A stretch of 64,000 nt of DNA, taken from the NCBI GenBank assembly GCA_030141605.1, contig JAQGDQ010000123.1, positions 1-64,000 on the forward strand, in the 5' to 3' direction. The stretch is from Tubiluchus corallicola (taxonomy: Eukaryota > Priapulida > Priapulimorpha > Priapulimorphida > Tubiluchidae). Positions within the stretch are counted from its first letter, which is position 1. Each line of letters begins with the position of its first letter. A model generated the notes under the pieces. It saw only the letters and a program-made list of their open reading frames with translations, did not search any database and had not been told where the DNA came from. A program made the translations under genes and the position numbers. Of this stretch, positions 1-14,200 are shown piece by piece.

Positions 1-447
1 AACAATAATTTTTTGAGTGAGTAACCAGTGAGTGATTTATAAATGCAGAGAAAAAAACGGGCAGCTCAATTTACTATTTGACTAAGTACTCAATAAATTT
101 CAAATTTCTTTTTTGATAAAATACCAGAGCACACTCTTCGAAAACTATACAAAAGTATTAGAAATACGTTTTTTGGTGGATCAGTAATGCACACTGGGAT
201 GGTGGTTCAGTGAACTTTTGCCAATTGGTGCGAACATTCTAAATTATTAAGAATTTTCTTTTCTATTTATGCAAGCATTTCAGTCATTTGACCACAATGC
301 TAATTAAGTAATATAACTTTGTGTGAAAAACATAGATTTTGATGAAGCACGTGCGCATAGAGAGATTGCTAGCTTACTCAATACTTCAAAAGTGTGTCAC
401 TCAAGAACAGTTTTTGCTTAACAATCGAATGTATTTTCACCAAAAAG
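1..447. other. FGD intron start; inverted CCTGGTAAAACG-family fragment
   Basis: No exon recognised. About 170-255 is an inverted fragment of the repeat found at 52322 (GATCAGTAATGCACACTGGG, ATGGTGGTTCAG). The rest is unremarkable AT-rich intron. Confidence 0.4.
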
Positions 448-1650
448 CATGGCAGCATTGTTTGCCCAACAGTAGAACATAGAATTTGTGTTAGAACATG
501 GTGCCATTGTTTGTCCAACAGCAGAGCATAGAATTTGTCTTAGAGCATGGCGCCATTGTTTGCCCAACAGCAGAGCATAGAATTTATATTAGAACATGAC
601 ACCATTGTTTGCCCAACAGCAGAGCACAGAATTTGTATTAGAACATGGCGCCATTGTTTGCCCAACAGCAGAGCATAGAATTTATATTAGAACATGACAC
701 CATTGTTTGCCCAACAGCAGAGCACAGAATTTGTATTAGAACATGGCGCCATTGTTTGCCCAACAGCAGAGCATAGAATTTATATTAGAACATGACACCA
801 TTGTTTGCCCAACAGCAGAGCATAGAATTTGTATTAGAACATGACACCATTGTTTGCCCAACAGCAGAGCACAGAATTTGTATTAGAACATGGCGCCATT
901 GTTTGCCCAACAGCAGAGCATAGAATTTATATTAGAACATGACACCATTGTTTGCCCAACGGCAGAGCACAGAATTTGTATTAGAACATGGCGCCATTGT
1001 TTGCCCAACAGCAGAGCATAGAATTTATATTAGAACATGACACCATTGTTTGCCCAACAGCAGAGCATAGAATTTGTATTAGAAAATGGCGCCAATGTTT
1101 GCCCAACAGCAGAGCATAGAATTTGTATTAGAAAATGGTGCCATTGTTTGCCCAACAGCAGAGCATAGAATTTGTATTAGAACATGGTGCCATTGTTTGC
1201 CAAACAGCAGAGCATAGAATTTATATTAGAACATGGTGCCATTGTTTGGCAAACAGCAGAGCATAGAATTTGTATTAGAAAATGGTGCCATTGTTTGCCC
1301 AACAGCAGAGCATAGAATTTGTATTAGAACATGGTGCCATTGTTTGCCAAACAGCAGAGCATAGAATTTATATTAGAACATGGTGCCATTGTTTGGCAAA
1401 CAGCAGAGCCTAGAATTTGTATTAGGACATGGCGCCCATTTTTTGCCCAACAGCAGAGCATAGAATTTGTATTAGAACATGACACCATTGTTTGCCCAAC
1501 AGCAGAGCACAGAATTTGTATTAGAACATGGCGCCATTGTTTGCCCAACAGCAGAGCATAGAATTTATATTAGAACATGACAGCATTGTTTGCCCAACAG
1601 CAGAGCATAGAATTTGTATTAGAACATGGTGCCCATTGTTTGCCTCTTTT
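448..1650 (+). repeat. 49-bp minisatellite with alternating units
   Basis: About 24 tandem copies of a 49-bp unit (core GCCATTGTTTGCCCAACAGC, then AGAGCATAGAATTTGTATT). In much of the array two variants alternate: one with ATGGCGCC and GCATAG...TATATT, one with ATGACACC and GCACAG...TGTATT, making a 98-bp higher-order unit. The open frames across it are period effects. It is intronic, just before the CT tract of the FGD gene. Confidence 0.9.
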
Positions 1651-1661
1651 TGCGCGAGGCT

Positions 1662-1797
<136 letters not shown>

Positions 1798-1949
1798 GTA
1801 TTTTAAAATTGCCTTTTCTTCCTCATTAAATAATATTATTTTTTGTAGATTGAAATTTTTTACGTGTTCAGTTTTTGTTCTTTGTTAGGTATATTATAAA
1901 AACAGTGAATAATTTAGCTCTTGTGCTCATATTGTGTGGTTTTTTTTAG

Positions 1950-3807
1950 AAAATGCCAGAATCCAGGAATCAGTGTGTACTGAATCACAACATTGTTCCT
2001 GTACAGCGAGTGCCAAGATATGAACTTTTACTTAAAGGTGCGTTAAATCACATTTAAATTTTACAAAAATAATCTGATCTCGTTAAATATATGTGTTCAG
2101 TCTTACTTCTGTAGATTAGATTAGATTAGATTATTTTCATTTATCTCTTCTATACGCACATAGATAGCAAATAAATACATGAGCAAAAAGTTATTAGTTC
2201 AGAGAAAGGATGACAAGTAATCATATGGGTTCTCAAGTCAGCCACAGTTCTAATTAAAGTTAATAAAACAAATGGCTTTAAAAAACGTGACATCAAGAAC
2301 GAAAATAACATGCAAAATTTTGCAAATTGACACAAATAGCTTAAAAACAAAATAAATTAAATACTATCGAATTATATAAACAAAAAGTTATGAGAGAAAT
2401 AGTGATTGTAAAATGAAATGTAAAAACAAATAAAGGTAAAATAAGCATACTCCAAGAAGAAGAGCAAAGTTTCAATATAACAATCAAAGGAAAATGGACT
2501 ATAATTTATGTACAGCGTAATGAATTAGTAAAACAATGTTCACACACCATAATGTGTAATGGCAAAATACTATGTTATTGTAGTTATTAATTCTGCAATT
2601 TTTTTAATCTGAAGATTAAAATGTGTTTTTGATACTTTTGCAGAGTACTTGAAACGTCTGCCAGCTGATTCTCCAGATAGGGCTGATGCAGAGAGTAAGT
2701 GAAACTTGAACTTTAGTCAAAAAAAGTAGTTTAGGTATTAATACTCTACTCAACTTTTAGCCATTTTTTTACAGTTTGTTAAACAGTGTCACCTGAATAT
2801 CAGTGACCCGTATGACATGCAGTTTTAAGATGCGTAGAACAGTTCAAGAGTCAATACGATGTTTATAAAAACAGATAGATACGCAAACTACTTTTGTGTA
2901 TCCAGTGGCTGCAGTGAATGTAAAAAATTGAAGATTTTTCATCGGCGAATTATTGAATTCTTAAGCACTTTGTGCAAAAATCAATATTGTTAAAAGGACT
3001 ACAGTCAAGCCTCATTATAATCCCCCCTTTATAATGCCTAATACTCAAATGTTTAGAAAAACAAAATATCTATATCTGTGTAGACATATAAGTACTAATG
3101 CACCTCTTTATGATGCCAACTTTATTGCAGTCCCAAAGTAGCTGGTATATAAAGGTTTGACTACATCATATTTTTCAAGTTGTTAGCTTTTTTATTAACA
3201 TTTTAATGAATGTATTGTAAATACTTGCCCCATATTAAATTTTACATATTTTATACTTGCATGTTTTCAACTTCCATCAGGTTAATGTGTTCTTACATTT
3301 TGCTTTAGGCAAAACTGGTGCATATATTTGCTCATTAGGCAAATGTGCACTTTCAATGCCTTGTAAGGCTTGTGCGCTGCATGTTGTTAGAAAAGCAGCG
3401 TGTTCTTTGTTGATTATGGCAACATGATGAAGCCAATTTTCTTCAAAGAAACTTTAGCATAAATGAGCACACAGAAGCTTTTTGTTTCAGTAGTCGAACA
3501 GAGAAGTTACTGCCTGGCCAGTTTTTCTGAAAGTCGCAAATCGTATTATTGTTTTATTTTCATATTTTGTTGCATATTTTTGCAGAGGCGCTTAGTCAAG
3601 TGTCATCGGCGGCTCACCATATCAACAACATGATGCGCAGAATTGTAAGTATTTGATCAGCCGCACTATCAGCGACTTTTACGTGGTTTTGGTTTTGAAT
3701 TAGGTGCCATTCATCTAATACATGAAAGAACCAGCCTCTAGCCTAACAATTTCTGTAAAATTCAATCCTAAGTCTCTTTACCACCTCATTTGTGCCTAAT
3801 AAATAAT

Positions 3808-3906
<99 letters not shown>

Positions 3907-5176
3907 AACGGTTCCCTTGATGTACAGTGAGAGTATGCATGATAGAAAAGGTGCATAAAAAACCTACCTTGTAACGCTTGGGAGCCACAACATTAAAAAT
4001 CATGCATATGAAGGCCTGTGTCAGTTGATTTCTGGTACAGAGTACTAGAAAGACTACCGTATGCGCAGCTGGAAATTTCCAGATATAAGAATGACAATTT
4101 ACCTTCTGCTTTGACCTTCACAGTAAAAATAATGGCTGTGTAAGCTATTCAGATAGGTAGGCATAGTCTATGCATTGTCCTGGTCATCTATAAGTAAAAG
4201 GTGTCACCACTATATCTGTGGTACAAGTGGAGCCAGCGGTTGGCTCAACTCAACTGTTGAAACCCCCTTTGGTTGTCAAGCTCAATCTCTAAATGTGACA
4301 AAAATATATTTGCCTAAACGGGTCCCTTTTCTTCTGTTATATTGGTAATTAAATGTACAATGTCCGCAAATACATGCAGTTAAACTGAGACTGAATTTTA
4401 CCCGTGTTACCTGAAGTTTAGTTCAAAATCAATTTTCAATGTTGAGAAATGCTAACTGCGTTCGTTATGGGAATGAGTGACTACAGGCGAGTGCTGGGTT
4501 GAAACTGAAAATGGGCATTTTCCAAACATATCGAAGTGCCATATTAACAATTGTCTCGGCTTGCTATGCTTATTAAAAAGAATTCAGTCTTTTCTTAGTG
4601 TATGAGTTAGATATTTTTGTGTGATACATGAGCTTTTTTGAATCCTTACTTTTCGTGGGTATGGTGTGTATATTCAGACACTAAATGTTATTAGAAGACA
4701 CTCAGAATAATTCTGCATTAATGTAAATCATTGTTTTTACTTTTTTTCTTTTTCAAAGCCCTGGCTTTACTTCTGCATGACCGTGTATAAACTTATGAAA
4801 TCAGTGTTGTGGCTGAGTTACTACGCGAGTGAGCAATTATCCATGTTAATTCAGCGTGGGTTTTATTGTGTACACGAGTAAATGGAGTGGTTTGACCTAC
4901 CTACCTAAATTATTTATGCTTTGGGGCTTTACATTTGAGGACCACTTTCATTTTCTGTTGGCAATTAGCCGAACAACACAACCTATTAAAGAACCAATTG
5001 ACTAACCTAGACCAAAATGACCTACTAGCCAACGTGTCAACCAGCCGATTCAACAGTCAACCAACTGATCTGCCACATGAGGCAGCCACATTTTCACAGT
5101 CGGCAATAATAGCTCTTTGAGCTAATGCTAATTGTTCACTCAAAAGCAGACATTATTATTATTATTATTATTATTA

Positions 5177-5258
<82 letters not shown>

Positions 5259-8200
5259 GACTAGTTATATTATTAGCAGATCTGTAAAACAGGCTTTTGT
5301 CAATATATGCAGCAACATAAACCAAATTCATTTAGTAGCGCAAACACTTTATTATTGACTGTTATTCCTGTACACTACGTTGTGACTACTAGATTAAAAC
5401 TACAAAGGCTCAAATCAGTTGAAACTGGTTAGCCTTGGGCAATACATCAGAAACCAGTCAGGTGAGAAATTGATTCACTGTAGTCTAACTTGCTGTAAAG
5501 TTTTAACGTTGCTCAATTAGACAATCAGCCAATTAGTAAGTCAACCAGCTAGGCAAGCAGCCAGTCAGTCTGTCAGTCATTCAGTAATTTGATCAACTGA
5601 TGGCTGCAAACAATGTGAACAGTGACTTTTGAAAACTTTCACTTCTCATATTTTTATCTTAATAGTGCAGCACTTTCTTCTTAATTGCTGTGCTTTCTGT
5701 GCAGCGATACTTGGCATGTCCAACCTTGAATAGTGAAAACAGACCTGCCAACCATTTGATGTAAAAATGAGTAGGAAGTGTAGAAAGCCCAAGGATCACC
5801 TCACCCTGGCTAGGATCTAGGGGACAAATTATGTGCCAAAACTTTTGCTTTTTTTAGTGTCAAAATCGAATTACCAAAAAATAAAACAGTTAAGGTAATT
5901 TTTTTAAGTTATGTTATGTAATGTTATGGCAGTTCGTATGTTTTATATATAAATGTTCTTTTGTACACAAAAAAACACATGAGAAAAACTCAATAGCTAT
6001 AAAGAAGTTCTAAAGGTGGTGAGTTTCATTTTACTGTAGTTCTCATAAACTTTATTTTATCACTCAGTAGTGATACCATACATTGCTCTCTCTATCAAGT
6101 CACATACTTACAATGCTATCTGTAAAAACCAACTGCCCAGGTAAAATTTTCCATGAAGTGAAAGGAAGCCAGCAATTCAATGAAGGTAAATGTTATGCAT
6201 ACTACTTCAAGGATGAAAGTTTAGACTGTACACAGTGAAATAAACTAGTTTCATAGCTGTAATTTCTTGTATAGGATTTTAATTTAATATTTTAACAAGA
6301 GAATGCCATAATACAACTATTGATAATAATTACAAACTAATAATTAATAAAAATAAGATCAAGAAACGACATGACAATAGCATGGGTCAAAAGAATTCAA
6401 TTTTCAAAAATTGCAATATCCTTTAATGTACATTGTGAGGCTCGTGAATGCTACTGTATTATCGATAGTAGTATCGATAGTTTAGTTGTGGTTGGTACTG
6501 ATGGCCAAACAAAGCCAGATGATTTGTAAACGCACCACACATATTTTGTGTATGAATTTGCAGAATGCGTGAGAATTGAAATTTGACGCACGTGCGAGTG
6601 CAAAAGACTTAAAATGCATGTGGCACCTGTTTAATTTACTTAGTTTAATTTAGTTTATTCACATCTATTACTACATAAAACGACATTCATAAAAAAACGG
6701 TACAACTACTAGCACACTAAATAATTAGCAATTATTAAAATGTGCAGGAGGACACACAGAGCAAAGCTACTTACATGTGTCAATCGAATTTAAGAAACCT
6801 TGTTAAATCAGCATATTCAAGTCTTTTACGAAATAACTTAACATTTTCAGCAGTAACTATTGGTGAACCATTTACAGAAGCAAGCAATGAGTTCCATATT
6901 GAAACAACACGATTTGAGAAAAATTCATGAAAGTGTGTTTTACATGTACTCCTTACAAAGAGTTTTAATGAGTCATTACTTTTAGTTTTATTATTTAAAG
7001 CTTTGGTAAAAAATGTTCCCTGTTTAAATCAGCATCCTTAGGCATAATCTTGTAACACATGCACAACTCAGAAATTATACGTCTTTTTTCTAATGATTTA
7101 AGACTCAGAATTTGTAATCTATGTGGATATGACTCATAATGCGTGAGAGTTTGCAGGTCCCGTGAATACTTGAGGAAAATGCGATCCATGTTAGAGATTC
7201 ATAAGAAGTGAAACTTTCAATTTTTGAAGTAACACTTGCTGCTTATTTTTAGGATAAATTCCGGAAGCTGTTAGAAATCAAGGATTCCCTGGGCGGTGCA
7301 GTTGATCTGGTTAGTCCTACAAGAGAATTCATTAAAGAGGGTCGAATAATAAAGATATCGGCACGAAGCGGTGACCACCAGGACCGTTATCTCTATCTGG
7401 TATGTTTACGTAACTAAGACAAATTCCTTGCCTCAAAACCTCGGAACTGTTTCTACTGTGTAACTATTTAAGAAACGCCTGAAGACACATCTCTTTAAAA
7501 ATTATTATGATCAATTCCAACTGTTGTAAACTTCAATAATGATCTATTTATTACCATAATTTCTGCCTTGAAAGCGATTTGTGTGTTTGGTGCAAATTTT
7601 TTTATAATTTTATTTGTGTTGCCTTTTCTTAATTGCGCAATTGTAACCGTAATATTTTACTGTACAGAGCCATTGAAATCGTTTTGCTTGAATGTGCGCT
7701 TTATAAAATATATTTTATTTTTATTAGAAAATCTGATTCATATCTAAATTTTTGTGGTTTTTTTTTCAATTTTGTTATCACACAGTTGACAACAGTATCA
7801 TTTTATATTTTTTAATTTTTTCTGACTATGCTATCCCTGTACAGTATTATTAGTTATAAGTACTGGAAGATTTTAATCAGTGGGTTTTAAATGGGCCTTT
7901 AATCTTTGTAAATCATTGTTACATACTATCTATGATTGTTATACTGAAGGCAAAAGTAAAATTATTATTATAAATGGCCGATCTTTAGATGTGAATTTAG
8001 TTTTTATTGGCAATGATACTTCACATATAATCTTCTTGGCTTTGCATCAGTTCATGAATTATCTTAACAAAACTTCACTGTTTTTTCTTGATTTTTCTAT
8101 CATTATAACATAGGCTTATCTTATTTCTGTCTCTTTTTTGCTAAGAAATTCTAACAGCCATTTTTTCAGTGACAGGATCTCCGGAACTTGATAAAATAGC

Positions 8201-11200
8201 GAAATTGATTATAGGCTTACTTTGTTGGTTGTGTTGATTGATATATTGTATATTTATATATTTATATATGTGTATTTATATAATTATATATGTATTTATA
8301 GAGATATTTATATATGTATAAATATAAATATGTATATTTATATATATATTGATATATTGTAACTATTAACATCTGTTGGTTGCTTGGACTGTACAGTTGG
8401 GTACTTGGAAAGGCATGAATGTTTGACGATTTGTTGTTTTTCTGCATGACTGTGCTGGAAAATTCTTGGTTAATCGGGCAGAAAAAGTTGGGTCAACTCG
8501 ACTACCCATTTCATTTAACAAACTCCTTCAGGGGCATTCCAATCATGCTGTAGAATGTAGATGTTAAAAATTAATCTCTGTTCTACCATACACAAACAGT
8601 GCTTGTATCACTGAATCCAGGTGAAAGTCAAACGTAAAAAGTCACAGAAAAAAGTCACAGGCAAAAAAGTCACAGAAAAAGTCACAGGAAAAAGTCATAG
8701 CTAAAAAAGTCACAAGAAAAAAGTCACAAGTAAAAAAGTCACAGGAAAAAAGTCATAGGTAAAAAAGACACAGGAAAAAACTCATAGGTAAAAAAGTCAC
8801 AGAAAAAAGTCATAGGTAAAAAAGTCACAGAAAAAAAGTCATACGTAAAAAAGTCACAGGAAAAAAGGCACAGAAAAAAGGCACAGGAAAAACGAAATAA
8901 CCCTAAGCTTAACACCGACCCTTACTCTAGCCAAAGTTAATTGTGACTTTTTTGCCAAGATTGTGCATTCTTCTATGCTTTTTTCTGTGACTTTATCACC
9001 ACAGAATTCTTGACAGTTTAAGTGCCAGAGACAAGTAATTAAAAAAATCACTTTTACTCTCACTGTTCAGTTAAACAGTGTCACCAATATTAATACTATA
9101 GGGTAGGTTGTTTTGAGCTATAGTTTAACATTGGGTTCGGTTTTCCTTTAGGAATTATTCTCTGTCCTACTGTACTCAAACAGTGTTTTTACCACATAAT
9201 TCTTCAGGGTTTAACTGTTATAGGTGAGTAATTAAAACAATCATTTTCACTCTCGATGATGAGTTGAACAGTGTCACCAATATTAATGAAGTTTCGTTAC
9301 TTTTCCGCAGTTCAGTGACATTCTCCTGCTCTGCAGTGAACTGATGGTGTCTAAACGAGGTGCAAAATACAAAATTCGTGCAAAGCTAAGCGTCGACGGG
9401 CTGCAAGTTGTTGAAGGAGACAATCTAGAAACGGAAAACACGTTCTACCTGAAAACTAGAGTTAAAACAATTGAATTGTACACCAGGTAAGACTAGGTGA
9501 CTCATTTCAATACATACTTCCCATATACGTAATTGTAGTTTCAACAATATGTTAATAATATATATTACCATGCCCCTGTGCTGCCATGCAAAAATAAAAA
9601 GCAGTAACTGCAATTTCAACAAAATTAAAGTTTTGATGCATTCTTACCAAACACATGGCATTTTTTCTTGCTATTCTAATGAAATTTCATTCTAAGTAGT
9701 AGTTTTTGTATATTAACTAACTTCCATTGGCAGGCTATGCACAAATTGGTTCCTTTACAGAATTAAAGGCAGTAATTGTCCAAAGAACTATCAGAATCAG
9801 CACTTATGGTACCTCACTATACTCGAGTAAAAACGATTTATTTCATTTTTCTTGCAGACTAAATAACAGTTATCTTGTGTACACTTCTTCCATAAGAACA
9901 CAAATTTAAAGACAGATACTGCCTGTTTGGCTTGGTGGCCATTGTTGGTCCCGTTCGTAAGCCAACAGGGTAAAAAGCAGTACCTGCCAAGACAGCAGGT
10001 TTCATATTAACCTGAAAAAACAAGTATATTTCCTGTAATTGTTTCAGAATCCCAGCAGATAAAGCATTGTGGATGGAGGCATTGTCAAAGACTATAGTTG
10101 AATATAAATCAAAGCATGCCGAGATTCACATAAGTGAAGACATGATAAAGGTATTAATTTCATATCTGTATGTCTGAAGTTAGTGTAGGCCTTATAACAC
10201 TAGGAAAAAATGTACATAATTTCCTAAACATCAGTAATCATTTTTGTGAAGTGTAAACCTTAGAAAAATACAGACGTATTAGATAGTGTGAAAATATGGC
10301 ACCATGGAAAATTATAATACTGTGAGTGACTTAATGTACAAATTTTGTAAAAAAAAAAGCAAATGTGATTTTTGTGTAGATGCATTTACGTACTACTTAA
10401 TATCTCCTAATGACAACTTATAAAATATCCTTGACTAGGAGTGAGCATTGTAGATTCGAATTGGATTCAAGTGTTCAAATTTTATTCAAATGAATTTTTT
10501 TAGTTCAAATTCAGTTCTAACCTAAAATTATGGATTCGAATAATTTAGCATTTCAACTACGTGCATTCTTTATCATTAAAAATTCTGAACCAGCATGCAC
10601 TTAGCACAGTTTAACTGTGGTTTTTGTGCACAAGTTTTAAACAAGTTATTAGCATTTTTACTGTAGAACAAAATCAAATAATATGTATGATCTTTGCAAG
10701 GCTGCTTTTTATTAATGATTTGAAGATCTTTAAAACTGAATTTGAATTCGATTCGGATTGCAAATTTGGAAATTAGGTTTCATTCAAGCTTGAAAGTCAC
10801 AAATTTGATTCACTTTCTGGTACAAAATGTTCAATCTTACTCTTCCCACAATAATTGTCTTCTTCGTGCAATTAAATTTTAATTGAAAACTCAGTGAACC
10901 TAAGACCACCTGTCTACAGAACTAAACGAGTTTTGAAGAAACTTCTGAAACCACCTTATTCACTTCATTAAATGCCCTCTGTGGGTAAATCAGACTTTTT
11001 CATTTTGTAACCAGCTAACATTTCACAAACACAAAGTAAATTCACATTTTACACAAAGTAAATTTATCTGAAATGCGAAAAGACTTTGTCATCATCTCAT
11101 CATATTCTCTATTTTCATAGTTTTCTATTCAAAACTCTGGCCAGATTGGCAAGCTCCATTATAAATGTCTGTGCATGCCAAACACATAAGATATATGTTT

Positions 11201-14200
11201 TCTATATATATATATATATATATATAAAGCTTAATATATGTAAGATTTAATAATATTGGTTTCATAAGTAACTGTTTGTCTGTAGTGTCATTATATTTCA
11301 AAATTAAAATTGTATGTTCTTATATTGTTTGTATTTTTGGCTCTAATAAATATATCAATATAATATAGCAGTATGTTCCGTATAAATTTTAATAGCTTAG
11401 TTCTAAACAGATTTAATTATTTTTATCCAAAATTTGTTTACAACTTTTACCCTTCTGATCTCGCAGAATGCTAGTGTTTGTCATATAAGTGTTTATGTAA
11501 AATTTGCAATGTACAAGTTGAGGTGTATTTAATGTGTGTTCATCCCTAGAGGAGTATCGTCTTGTACACTCCCATCTGGGGCTTTGTGTCTTTTAAATTT
11601 CGTTGTTTACTGCAATAACAATTTCTTTTAATAATAAATACTTGATAACAAGCTGGATTCCACTCCTGCCTCACCCATCAATGTCATGTTAAATGCTGGA
11701 TACTGAAATTTATAAAAAAAACTACTTGCAGTTGGAAGACGATGAGTTGGGACGGAAAGCGCCATCGTTTGTTAAAGACGCCAGCGTGGGGAAGTGTATG
11801 AACTGCAAGTCTGCATTTAATATCATGAAGAAGCGCAAATCTTGCAGAGCTTGTGGATTGGTGAGCGATTGTTTAACATCTAAAGCATGATTTGTGCAAA
11901 CATGTAATCCAATCATAAATCATAATCCAATCCAAACGCACCATTTTTTAAGACTGGTATGTAACTCGGCTGGGAATCGAACCCACGCCTTTCAAGAAGC
12001 AAGGACACTGCCACTGAGTTACACACCTAGTAACATGCCGAAAGCTGTAGCCATGGTTGGTATTTGTATTTGTATAAATTAGTATTTGTTCAGAGCAAAA
12101 TTTGTGCTGTCGTTAACTTGAACACCATTATGCGTAAATTCAATTATTCGATAGAGTGTACAGTTATCGTGTCTAATGCTTGTTTAGTTCGCATGTGTTC
12201 GTAGTGTGACGTGTTATTACTGTGTAGGTAGGTGCCTTATGGAAGTAGGATTTTACATGTTATGTGGCATTGTGCAAGAAGTTTTTACTTATGATAGAAT
12301 GTTTATTCACATTTAGTTTCAATATACTTACTTATACTAATTACTACACATTTAGTTTTAATAGTCTTACATATACTAATTATTGCAAGAAACAACAGTA
12401 CTATTCTTAAGTCATGGATAATTGCTGATTAATTGAAGAAGTTAATGTAGGGCTTATAACACTAGTAAAGAAATTTTTGCTATTTTTTTAAATGCAATGT
12501 TTCAACTGCACACTAGTAGGTATGAATGACGGTTGCTGTGGATACTTGATATTTGAAACATCATGTTTAATAATTTCTTTATCATGTAAAGTTTGTATCA
12601 TGTTATTGTTCTTGATAAGGTGGCTACGAAAACTTTGTAAAACTAGTTGTTTCTAAGCATTTTAATTTACTCATGCAATATTATATTACTGTTACTACTA
12701 CTATTAATATTACTATTGCTATTACTATTACTATTACTATTATATTCTAGTTCTTCAGTACTAAATCTTACTATGTTTTATAGGTGCTTTGCTCAAAATG
12801 CATTCATGGCAAGCTTCCTCTACCCTATGATAACTACAAACCTAACAAGGTGTGTGGTAAATGCTACGCCACCATCAACACAGTGATCAAGGAAAAAGAA
12901 TCAGCACTGAAAGCGGACGTGAAGCCTGAGCTGATTCAGATACCGCAAAAGCGGGGCTGTTTACAGGTATTTAAGGTTGTTTACAGGCATTTATAAGGTT
13001 TGTTTTCGGGTGTTTTTACATATGTTTTCAAATTATTTGACTACGGCCAAATCACGTTGATAACACCAATTCTCGTCTGATCACCGAAGTTAAGCAATGT
13101 AGAGCCTGGTTAGTACTTGGATGGGTGACCACCTGGGAATACCAGGTGCTGTAGGCTTGCGGGATGCCCACACTGTATCTTTGTAGTCAAATTATTTGAC
13201 TACGGCCAAATCACGTTGAAAACACAGGTTCTCGTCTGATCACCGAAGTTAAGCAACATAGAGCCTGGTTAGTACTTGGATGGGTGACCGCCTGAGAATA
13301 CCAGGTGCTGTAGGCTTGCAGGATGCCCGCTCTGCATCTCGACACTAGGCGGAGGAGCTGCACAAGCAACCAACGGCTAGCGGGCGGAGGAGGTCAAGTG
13401 ACCCAACGACCATGTGTAGAGGAGTAGACCTTCCAAATCAGGAGTGGAGCCCCGAAGGCGGACCAGTGCAGCATGCTCATTGATTCCGGCAGCTCCTGCA
13501 GCCAACCTGGTGCCAAACGTATCGCTCCGCTTTTCTTTGGACTACACCAGCGAGGAAGAGACGGGGGTTCTTGTTGTCTGTGTTGTCTGGGCAACTCAGG
13601 ATCTCCATACACCTTTCCCACGTTCAAGGATCGCACTGCTCAACCACAGTCGACGCTGCAGCTCCATCAATGTGATCAATAACTGACTCTCTTGGCGCAC
13701 ACTCCATTGTCTTCCGAGACAGAAGGATGCCAACCATTTCAACGTATTTGTACAGGAGTTACAGGTAGTTGTGCATCTGTCAGTTGCCATTGACTTCAAC
13801 TTGATATAACATAAACACAATAAAACAAGCTTAAACGTGTCATTCATCACTGATTCTATCTAGTTTTTTGCATCACTGGCCTCTTGGTATTTGTTCTAAA
13901 CATCAGATGTGTATATGAAGTGCTTGTATGAGCTTGTCTGCATTTTTGGTTCAACGTCGAGGTTGTAGACTGTATCCTAGCTAGATCTGAAAAAGGCAAC
14001 ATAATAAGCCTTTTTACGGTTCTGGCGATTGACGATGATCGTGAAAAAGTCAATGGTTAAGTGTACCAGACAGTGCATTTGTGTGCACTTGGCAACACCT
14101 TGCAGCCCATGCTGTTGTAATAGTAACAGTTTTAACAGCTAGCTAGAACCTTACCTGGTTCATTTTTTTCTTGTTTTTAAACAAGATTCTGCTAGTAAAT

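Noticed and set aside
4935-5120. 61-codon + strand frame
   Set aside because: Runs into a LINE-like 3' tail and has no splice borders.
11956-12027. Functional tRNA gene
   Set aside because: The D arm does not fold, the anticodon arm is weak and a SINE-type tail follows.
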